A stretch of 11,662 bases of DNA, from positions 1-11,662 of the forward strand of contig JAILRX010000038.1 of assembly GCA_024697985.1 (NCBI GenBank), read 5' to 3'. The notes below the pieces were generated by a model. The model saw nothing but the letters and a program-made list of their open reading frames with translations. It was not told the origin of the DNA and ran no database searches. Below are positions 5,735 through 10,952 of this stretch, in pieces. How positions within the stretch are numbered: the first letter of the stretch is position 1; each line of letters starts with the position of its first letter. The translations under genes were made by a program, and so were the position numbers. Origin of the DNA: Treponemataceae bacterium. GTDB taxonomy: Bacteria; Spirochaetota; Spirochaetia; Treponematales; Treponemataceae.

Positions 5735-7015
5735 TCAAACACTGACTCGCTCGATGTGGGCACCCAATGACTGAAGTTTTTCAGTGAGGTGCTCGTATCC
5801 GCGCTCAACCTGATATACGTTTTTGATTGTGCTTTCTCCACGTGCGCTCATTGCGGCAATTACCATAGCCATTCCGGCACGAACGTCAGGAGAAACAAGT
5901 TCTGTTCCGTGCAGAGAACAAGGGCCTGAAACGACAGCTCTGTGAGGATCGCACAACACGATTCTGGCTCCCATTCCGATAAGCTTATCTACAAAGAACA
6001 TTCTGCTTTCAAACATTTTTTCGTGAATCATTACCGTTCCGTTTACCTGAGTGGCAACTACGGTCATGATTGATGTCAAATCCGGTGGAAATCCCGGCCA
6101 TGGAGCATCGTCGATCTTAGGAATCATTCCGCCAAGGTCTGGCGTAATCTGCATTGACTGTTCGCTTCCAACGATGATTGCGTCCCCTTCTGTCTGCCAG
6201 GTTATTCCAAGACGGGCAAATCCAAGTCTGATACAACGCATGTCGCGCTGCTCAACTCCGGTAATCTTGATTGAGCCGTGAGTTGCAGCTGCCAGTCCTA
6301 TAAACGAACCGATTTCCATATAGTCAGGCCCGATCGTAAAGTCGGCGCCGTGCAGTTCTTTTACACCATTGATGGTAAGAATGTTCGAACCAACACCCTG
6401 AATATCGGCGCCCATCGCATTCAAAAAGTTGCACAGGTCGCGTACGTGAGGTTCGCTTGCAGTATTTGTCAAAATTGTCGTGCCTTCAGCGAGGGCCGCC
6501 GCCATAACCGCATTTTCGGTGGCAGTTACACTGGCCTCATCCAAAAAGATGTCGTCGCCTACAAGCTTGTTTGCTGAAAAAGAAAGGTTTCCGTCCGTAG
6601 AAATTCTGGCTCCAAGTTCCGTCAAAACCAGAAGATGAGTATCGATTCGGCGGCGGCCGATTACGTCACCGCCCGGACTTGCAAGATTTGCCTTGCCGAG
6701 ACGTGCCAAAAGCGGGCCGGCAAACAAAATCGAAGCACGGATTTTTTTAGCAAGGTCGGCTGGAATTTCATAGGAAGAAATGTCGGCCGCACAGAATTCC
6801 CAGGCATTTTCGCCGATGTTTTTTACCGAAACACCAAGACTTTCAAGAATCCGGATCATTACGCCCGTATCCTCGATATCAGGAATATTACGAAGGATAA
6901 CCTTCTCTTTTGTCATGATACACGCTGCGATACAAGGCAACGCCGCATTTTTATTTCCACTTGCTTTTATAGTTCCCTTGATAGGGAATCCGCCTTCAAT
7001 ATGATACTCGTACAT
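5735..7015 (-). CDS. murA: UDP-N-acetylglucosamine 1-carboxyvinyltransferase MurA, Asp-type active site
   Basis: MurA, 426 residues and full length, transfers enolpyruvate from PEP to UDP-GlcNAc in the first committed step of peptidoglycan synthesis in the cytoplasm. The N-terminus YHIEGGFPIKGTIKASGNKNAALP contains K22-N23; the catalytic-loop segment is SPGGDVIGRRRIDTH (113-127); GFPPDLTS carries the Asp equivalent to E. coli D305; and VYQVERGYEHLTEKL is the usual C-terminal signature. The residue matching E. coli Cys115 is D117. Known Asp-type enzymes (Mycobacterium, Chlamydia, Borrelia) are not alkylated by fosfomycin, so intrinsic fosfomycin insensitivity is inferred. MurA rather than AroA or MurZ is clear at family level, though MurA/MurZ paralogues cannot be told apart here. 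The start fits the family; no ribosome site precedes it, and an extended -10 lies 6 nt upstream. Confidence 0.95.
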   Translation of the reverse strand: MYEYHIEGGFPIKGTIKASGNKNAALPCIAACIMTKEKVILRNIPDIEDTGVMIRILESLGVSVKNIGENAWEFCAADISSYEIPADLAKKIRASILFAGPLLARLGKANLASPGGDVIGRRRIDTHLLVLTELGARISTDGNLSFSANKLVGDDIFLDEASVTATENAVMAAALAEGTTILTNTASEPHVRDLCNFLNAMGADIQGVGSNILTINGVKELHGADFTIGPDYMEIGSFIGLAAATHGSIKITGVEQRDMRCIRLGFARLGITWQTEGDAIIVGSEQSMQITPDLGGMIPKIDDAPWPGFPPDLTSIMTVVATQVNGTVMIHEKMFESRMFFVDKLIGMGARIVLCDPHRAVVSGPCSLHGTELVSPDVRAGMAMVIAAMSARGESTIKNVYQVERGYEHLTEKLQSLGAHIERVSV

Positions 7016-7021
7016 AGATTA

Positions 7022-7030
7022 ATTATAACA
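7022..7030 (-). promoter_or_regulatory. Predicted leaderless promoter of murA (extended -10)
   Basis: On the minus strand TGTTATAAT (7022-7030) is a perfect extended -10. Six bases (TAATCT) separate it from the ATG at 7015, placing +1 on the start codon. No -35 is recognisable 16-18 bp upstream, which an extended -10 can tolerate. The only purine-rich motif in the gap, TAGGGA (7033-7038), is 17 nt from the ATG, too far for normal use. The site lies in the 30-nt gap after the DUF456 gene, so read-through from there is also possible. Confidence 0.6.
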
Positions 7031-7045
7031 CATCCCTAAAAAAAA

Positions 7046-7567
7046 TTATACAACAACATCGGCACCCTTGGAGGCCGCTACGCATTTAATGATTGCGATT
7101 ATGTAAACCCAGATGCAGATTATGCTAGAAATCATCTTGATTCCTGTTCCCAAAAGAAAGCCCTTGAAGGCTCCCCATGCTGCCTGCAAAGCACGCTGCT
7201 TATCAGTTCTGTCGTGATAAAGTTCCCCGATGTAGGCGCCCAAAAATGGACCGGCGATAATTCCGACAGGTCCTATGAACATTCCGACAACAAGACCAAT
7301 CGTCGATCCCCAGGTTCCAGCCTTGGAACCACCACATTTTTTTGTCATCAATGTCGGAAAAAAATTATCAAGAATTGAAACTGCAAAAGCTATGACTCCA
7401 GTGATAACCAAAGCAGGAATCGAGCATTTTGAATACTCTGAAAAAAATGCAAGCAGAAGGCCTGCCCAACTCAAAGGTGCGCCCGGAATTACAGGCACTA
7501 CACAGCCGACAAGGCCAACTATCAAAAGTACGCCACCGGCAATTGTTAAAATCAAACTCAAAGTCAT
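7046..7567 (-). CDS. DUF456 family small glycine-rich membrane protein
   Basis: A 173-residue integral membrane protein of the DUF456 family, whose function is not established. Family hallmarks seen are GCVVPVIPGAPLSWAG (21-36), the Gly-rich membrane hairpin GSKAGTWGSTIGLVVGMFIG (80-99), GPFLGAYIGELYHDR (106-120), and a helix with AWGAFKGFLLGTGIK (130-144) before a last hydrophobic segment to about 168. Glycine-zipper-like spacing (GxxxG) is dense in the middle. The start chosen gives a hydrophobic first helix at about 3-27, as in relatives. It precedes murA on the same strand with a 30-nt gap, but each has its own candidate promoter, so shared function is not implied. No Shine-Dalgarno is present; an imperfect extended -10 lies 6 nt before the ATG. 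Confidence 0.88.
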   Translation of the reverse strand: MTLSLILTIAGGVLLIVGLVGCVVPVIPGAPLSWAGLLLAFFSEYSKCSIPALVITGVIAFAVSILDNFFPTLMTKKCGGSKAGTWGSTIGLVVGMFIGPVGIIAGPFLGAYIGELYHDRTDKQRALQAAWGAFKGFLLGTGIKMISSIICIWVYIIAIIKCVAASKGADVVV

Positions 7568-7573
7568 AGATGA

Positions 7574-7602
7574 AATCTAGCATGTAATATAAAAAAGGTG
7601 AA
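7574..7602 (-). promoter_or_regulatory. Predicted leaderless promoter of the DUF456 gene
   Basis: On the minus strand TGCTAGATT (7574-7582) is an extended -10 with TAGATT as hexamer, six bases (TCATCT) before the ATG at 7567. A -35 candidate TTCACC (7597-7602; four of six consensus bases) has a 17-bp spacer and falls within the 3' arm of the upstream terminator stem. An alternative -10, TATATT (7586-7591), would give a leader of about 12 nt with no ribosome site. Confidence 0.45.
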
Positions 7603-7627
7603 GACGGTATTGCTGTCCATCTTCACC
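7591..7627 (-). terminator. Rho-independent terminator after the DUF5666-like gene
   Basis: Read on the minus strand, an 8-bp stem GGTGAAGA/TCTTCACC (7620-7627 with 7597-7604), extended by two G-C pairs across one mismatch, closes a 9-nt loop and is followed at once by six T (7591-7596). It lies 41 bp beyond the stop of the gene ending at 7669. The plus strand has no T-run after the stem, so it is one-directional. Confidence 0.85.
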
Positions 7628-7668
7628 CCAAAAAAAAGTAGAGGAGTTATAAAAAAGTTTCTATGAGT

Positions 7669-8220
7669 CTATTTACCTTCCTTTACAATAATGTGTGCAG
7701 CTTCGATAACTTGAGTTGATGTATTGAATTTCTGTACAGCAACTGAAGATCCAACCTTTATATCACTGATTGTAGTTTTTGGCATATCCTTAGGTGGCAT
7801 TTTCATATCACCATTTGGTCCGTTAGGAGCATCTTTTGGTTCTCCCATAGGTCTGTCTCCCATCGGTTTTCCGGCAGCCATTTCTTCATCCGGTTTTTCT
7901 GGCATTTCTTTTGTTTCGTCAGAAATTTCAGAACAGTTCTTCTTGAACTCTTTTGCGCCAAGCTTCATGATTCTGGTGAATTCATTGCAGTGGATTTTTA
8001 CTTCATTTCCATCAGCATCTTTTACAACGAGGATTGCTTCATCTTCATCAACTGAAACAACTGTTCCAATCAAATTTACGTTTTCAAATCCCATCATTTC
8101 TGGTCGTCCTTCCGGACCTTTATTATCAGAATTGCCTTTTTTGCCTTTTGCAAAAACTGATGTGCATGCAAGAAGCAAAACCATCAAAACCAATACAAAA
8201 TTCTTAACATTTCGATTCAT
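7669..8220 (-). CDS. Secreted DUF5666-like beta-domain protein with Met/Pro/acidic insert
   Basis: A 183-residue exported protein. The N-terminus MNRNVKNFVLVLMVLLLACTSVFA is a signal peptide; cleavage could be by signal peptidase I after A24 (V-F-A) or, with a loose spirochaete-type lipobox LLAC, at C19. Two beta segments, about 46-84 (LIGTVVSVDEDEAILVVKDA) and 150-181 (ISDIKVGSSVAVQKFN...VIEAAHIIV), match the DUF5666/OB-like pattern of periplasmic proteins. Between them is a low-complexity stretch (about 102-148) with seven Met, many Pro and acidic residues (KPMGDRPMGEP). The start at 8220 is preceded by AGGAG seven nt upstream; an in-frame reading from 8313 would bury the signal peptide and is rejected. 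A terminator follows. Function unknown; metal binding by the Met-rich part is only a guess. Confidence 0.82.
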   Translation of the reverse strand: MNRNVKNFVLVLMVLLLACTSVFAKGKKGNSDNKGPEGRPEMMGFENVNLIGTVVSVDEDEAILVVKDADGNEVKIHCNEFTRIMKLGAKEFKKNCSEISDETKEMPEKPDEEMAAGKPMGDRPMGEPKDAPNGPNGDMKMPPKDMPKTTISDIKVGSSVAVQKFNTSTQVIEAAHIIVKEGK

Positions 8221-8256
8221 ATTTTTCTCCTGAATTAAATTTTCTTTACGATACAA

Positions 8257-8265
8257 GTTATAGCA
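8257..8265 (-). promoter_or_regulatory. Extended -10 for the secreted DUF5666-like gene
   Basis: On the minus strand TGCTATAAC (8257-8265) matches the extended -10 TGnTATAAT at all but the last base. Transcription would begin near 8250, giving a leader of about 30 nt that contains the AGGAG ribosome site. No -35 is recognisable, and the assignment is tentative. The remaining bases of the 197-bp divergent region 8221-8417 show no gene. Confidence 0.45.
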
Positions 8266-8381
8266 GACAAGCGACAGCAAATCATGAAAAGAAACTGAAA
8301 ATTTGGTAAACAAACGATGTGAAACTAGTTATTAAATTCTAAGAAACTTTTTTACAGTTCAATTGTTAGCCTTGCAATGTA

Positions 8382-8410
8382 TTGACCGAACAATCGGTTT
8401 TTCATAAAGT
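8382..8410 (+). promoter_or_regulatory. Predicted leaderless promoter of the 134-residue membrane protein, with inverted repeat in the spacer
   Basis: TTGACC (8382-8387, five of six) and TAAAGT (8405-8410, four of six) are separated by 17 bp; seven bases then precede the ATG at 8418, and no Shine-Dalgarno is present. A short inverted repeat ACCGA-ACAA-TCGGT (8385-8398), followed by T's, overlaps the -35 and spacer. It could be an operator or a weak hairpin. Confidence 0.5.
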
Positions 8411-8417
8411 CTTATAT

Positions 8418-8822
8418 ATGAAAAATAAATCTGTCGAATTAAGTATCCTTGGAGCCTACGAACTGATAAAGGCCATCATCATCCTGAAAATGAGCGCAGT
8501 TTCCACAAATGCAATTTCCATTCCGGCCGCTTCCTGGTTCTACGGAGTTCCGCTCCTGATTCTGCCTTTCATCATCATTCTGGGAACACTTTTCAATAAC
8601 GAAAAATTTGCCTCGTGCATGTTCCTGATTCCGATTTTTAAAATTCTTTCTGCAGTAAGTTTTGCAGGATATACCGCCGCGAACGTGAAAACTTCGATTT
8701 TTGAGCTCAAAAGCGGAAATTACCTTCCATGTGCTAATTTAATTTTTCTGATGCTATTTTTGATAATTGATGTTATAATTGGTGTCGTAATTTATATTAA
8801 AGAAGGAAGAAAATGCAAATAA
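8418..8822 (+). CDS. Small multi-span membrane protein upstream of the MinD-like gene
   Basis: A 134-residue hydrophobic protein not recognised as any family. Likely membrane segments are about 8-25, 41-60, 64-86 and 104-127, with a short basic C-terminus (KEGRKCK). The start at 8418 (MKNKSVEL) is preferred over an in-frame TTG at 8382, because that TTG coincides with the best -35 and would add a polar extension. Its last ten bases overlap the start of the MinD-like ATPase, and that gene's ribosome site lies within its final codons, so the two are translationally coupled. The overlap suggests a related role, perhaps a membrane partner for the ATPase, but this rests on position only. Confidence 0.7.
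   Translation: MKNKSVELSILGAYELIKAIIILKMSAVSTNAISIPAASWFYGVPLLILPFIIILGTLFNNEKFASCMFLIPIFKILSAVSFAGYTAANVKTSIFELKSGNYLPCANLIFLMLFLIIDVIIGVVIYIKEGRKCK
8771..8779 (+). promoter_or_regulatory. Possible internal extended -10 before the MinD-like gene
   Basis: TGTTATAAT is a perfect extended -10 inside the 3' end of the preceding gene. It would start transcription near 8786, about 27 nt before the ATG at 8813, with the AAGGAAG ribosome site (8803-8809) in the leader. No -35 is evident. It may let the ATPase and lgt be expressed apart from the first gene. Confidence 0.35.
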
Positions 8823-9940
8823 TCCCTGTAGCAAGCGGAAAAGGTGGAGTTGGAAAAAGTCTTTTATCAGCAAACTTAGGAATTGCACTTGGAAAAGCAG
8901 GAAAAAAAGTTGTCCTTGTGGACCTGGACCTTGGAGCCAGCAACCTGCACCTTGTAATTGGCAGTCATTCACCAAAAGCCGGAATCGGTACCTACATCAA
9001 TGGAACTACAAAAAATTTCAATGATTTGATTACGCCAACAGATTACGAAAACGTTTACTTTATCGCAGGTGATGCTGAACTTCCCGGACTCACCTCCCTC
9101 AAAATCGCACAGAAAAATGATTTGATAAAAAAACTACAGAAAGTTGATGCCGACTATCTCATCCTCGACTTGGGTGCCGGCACTCACCTTGCAATTCTGG
9201 ATTTCTTTTTGCTTTCGCCACAGGGAATCGTAGTTACAGCTCCTACTGTTACGGCAACCTTGAACGGATATCTTTTCCTTAAAAACGTCGTTTTCAGACT
9301 GATGTACAATTCGTTCAAGAAAAATTCTAAAGCCTACGAATTTCTGGAAAACCTCAAGAAGGATGCAAACTCACTCCAGAAACTTTATATTCCAAAGCTC
9401 GTTGAAACGCTCGAACAGATTGATCCACAGAGCATCGCTGTTTTCAAGCACCGAATGGCTCAGTTCAAGCCACGTCTTATTTTAAACATGGTTGATGATC
9501 CACGGGATGCTGAAAAAGCACAGAAAATCCGCCGTTCCTGCGACGGGTATCTTGGCGTAGAACTCGAACATCTCGGTATCATCTACCGCGATTCAATGCA
9601 GGACATCGCACTTGCTTCACGACTTCCAATCATCGTTTATAAACCACAGGCTATGATTTCACAGGCCGTTTCAAGAATCGCCGACAAAGTAATGCAGTCT
9701 GAAACTCTTTCGTTCGACGACGAATACGACAGTTTCCAGTACGCAGAAGCAGAGGCAAACGAAGATTACGCTTCAAAAATGTCTTATGTCGAAGATTTGG
9801 TTGGAACAGGAGCTCTTTCCATGAACGACCTCGGCGAGACAATCAAATCTCAGCAGTACGAAATAACTCAGTTAAGAAAAGAAAACACGCTTTTGAAATC
9901 AAAGCTTTTGAAAGCCGTTCAACAGGGGTTTAAGATTTAA
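8813..9940 (+). CDS. MinD/ParA-family ATPase with middle insertion and coiled-coil tail
   Basis: A 375-residue deviant-Walker-A ATPase. The P-loop is SGKGGVGKS (8-16) with the signature Lys K10 and catalytic-type K15; VDLDLGASNL (36-45) is the A' or switch region; and LILDLGAG (116-123) is Walker B. Canonical MinD is about 270 residues. Here roughly 55 residues (about 165-220) are inserted before the strand PRLILNMVDDP, and the C-terminus adds an acidic stretch (about 300-325) and a probable coiled coil (about 343-370). No MinD-type amphipathic membrane helix is clear at the end. Such proteins position cell-division, flagellar or chromosome machinery, or act as scaffolds; which applies is not shown. 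MinC, MinE, ParB and FlhF are absent from the window. It overlaps the upstream membrane gene by 10 nt and lies 2 nt before lgt. Confidence 0.88.
   Translation: MQIIPVASGKGGVGKSLLSANLGIALGKAGKKVVLVDLDLGASNLHLVIGSHSPKAGIGTYINGTTKNFNDLITPTDYENVYFIAGDAELPGLTSLKIAQKNDLIKKLQKVDADYLILDLGAGTHLAILDFFLLSPQGIVVTAPTVTATLNGYLFLKNVVFRLMYNSFKKNSKAYEFLENLKKDANSLQKLYIPKLVETLEQIDPQSIAVFKHRMAQFKPRLILNMVDDPRDAEKAQKIRRSCDGYLGVELEHLGIIYRDSMQDIALASRLPIIVYKPQAMISQAVSRIADKVMQSETLSFDDEYDSFQYAEAEANEDYASKMSYVEDLVGTGALSMNDLGETIKSQQYEITQLRKENTLLKSKLLKAVQQGFKI
9908..9936 (+). promoter_or_regulatory. Possible secondary promoter of lgt
   Basis: TTGAAA (9908-9913, five of six) and TAAGAT (9931-9936, four of six) are 17 bp apart, and the -10 ends six bases before the lgt ATG at 9943. 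The geometry is the same as in the other leaderless candidates. It lies at the end of the MinD-like coding sequence, so codon constraint makes a chance match more likely. Confidence 0.3.
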
Positions 9941-9942
9941 CA

Positions 9943-10929
9943 ATGTTTTTATCAATAAATTATCCTTCATGGATTCATCCGCAGATTTTTCCGAACGTAC
10001 CTGCTCTTGGATTTTTGCGCTGGTACGGATTGATGTACATTTTTGCCTTCGCAACCGCTTACGGCATTTTGACCCTTCTCAGAAAAGAAGGCGCCCTGGA
10101 TACTGAAACACATAAAGTCAATGATGATGAGCTTTTCAGTTTTTTCGCAGCCGGAGTTGTAGGCCTCCTGCTCGGTGCCCGAATTTTCAGCTGCCTCATT
10201 TACGACCCAAGCCACATGTACCTTAAAAAACCATGGCTGATTTTCTGGCCTTTCCAGAACGGTCAGTTTACGGGACTCGCCGGAATGTCTTATCACGGCG
10301 GTGTCGTCGGCGGTTTTTTGGGCATGCTGATATGGTGTCTTGCCAAGAAAAAGCCTGTCTGGAAGTGGGTTGATGCAATGTGCATCGCAATTCCGCTTGG
10401 CTACACCTTCGGACGGCTCGGAAACTTTTTGAACGGTGAGCTTTACGGAAGAATCACAACCATGCCTTGGGGAATGGTTTTCCCGGCCGCAGAACGATTT
10501 TCAGCCTCAAAAGAATGGGTTCAGGAATTTGCGGCAGCCTGTGGAATAACGCTTACAGAATCAAGCCGGTTCGTAAATCTTCCTCGCCATCCGAGCCAGC
10601 TTTACGAAGCCTTTTTTGAAGGAATCGTAACCTTCCTGATTTTGTTTTTCATCCGAAAAAAGAAACCTTTCGACGGCTTTATGGGTGCAATGTACATCAT
10701 CACCTATGGGTTCTTCAGATTTTTCATCGAATATTTCCGAGAACCTGACATGGATATGGGATACAAAATCTCAAAAGATCCGAACGCTCCGCTTTACATG
10801 AACACATCCTTTGCAAACATTTCGACCGGTCAGATTCTCTGCCTGATAATGATTTTCTTTGGACTCCTCATAATCGGAGTGCAGCTTTTCAAAAAATACA
10901 AAAAAAATAAAAAGATTTCCAATAAATAG
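9943..10929 (+). CDS. lgt: Prolipoprotein diacylglyceryl transferase Lgt
   Basis: Lgt, 328 residues, an inner-membrane enzyme that moves diacylglyceryl from phosphatidylglycerol to the lipobox Cys of prolipoproteins; it is important in lipoprotein-rich spirochaetes. Motifs seen are RWYGLMYI (26-33), MSYHGGVVGG (115-124; H118 corresponds to E. coli H103), the Lgt signature GRLGNFLNGELYG (157-169, with R158, N161, E166), HPSQLYEAFFEG (216-227) and RFFIEYFREPD (259-269). It is longer than the roughly 290-residue E. coli enzyme, mainly through a loop at about 181-214 and a basic C-terminus. Only two nt separate it from the MinD-like gene, and the nearest purine-rich site (AGGGG, 9924-9928) is 14 nt away, so translational coupling is likely. 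A promoter-like TTGAAA, 17 bp, TAAGAT ends 6 nt before the ATG. Confidence 0.95.
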   Translation: MFLSINYPSWIHPQIFPNVPALGFLRWYGLMYIFAFATAYGILTLLRKEGALDTETHKVNDDELFSFFAAGVVGLLLGARIFSCLIYDPSHMYLKKPWLIFWPFQNGQFTGLAGMSYHGGVVGGFLGMLIWCLAKKKPVWKWVDAMCIAIPLGYTFGRLGNFLNGELYGRITTMPWGMVFPAAERFSASKEWVQEFAAACGITLTESSRFVNLPRHPSQLYEAFFEGIVTFLILFFIRKKKPFDGFMGAMYIITYGFFRFFIEYFREPDMDMGYKISKDPNAPLYMNTSFANISTGQILCLIMIFFGLLIIGVQLFKKYKKNKKISNK

Positions 10930-10945
10930 AAAAGCGTGATATAAT
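10916..10945 (+). promoter_or_regulatory. Predicted leaderless promoter of malQ (extended -10)
   Basis: TGATATAAT (10937-10945) is a perfect extended -10, seven bases (CTACTCT) before the malQ ATG at 10953. A -35 candidate TTTCCA (10916-10921, four of six) has an 18-bp spacer. There is no Shine-Dalgarno in the 23-nt gap after lgt. This suggests malQ is transcribed on its own with no or a one-base leader. Confidence 0.6.
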
Positions 10946-10952
10946 CTACTCT

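Noticed and set aside
7724..8233. Long plus-strand open frame opposite the DUF5666-like gene
   Set aside because: It is Ser/Phe/Pro-rich shadow coding; the minus strand has the ribosome site, signal peptide and terminator.
8221..8313. In-frame upstream extension of the secreted DUF5666-like protein
   Set aside because: It would bury the signal peptide; the ATG at 8220 has AGGAG at good spacing.
8382..8417. TTG start for the 134-residue membrane protein
   Set aside because: The TTG coincides with the best -35 hexamer, and the ATG at 8418 gives a more natural N-terminus.
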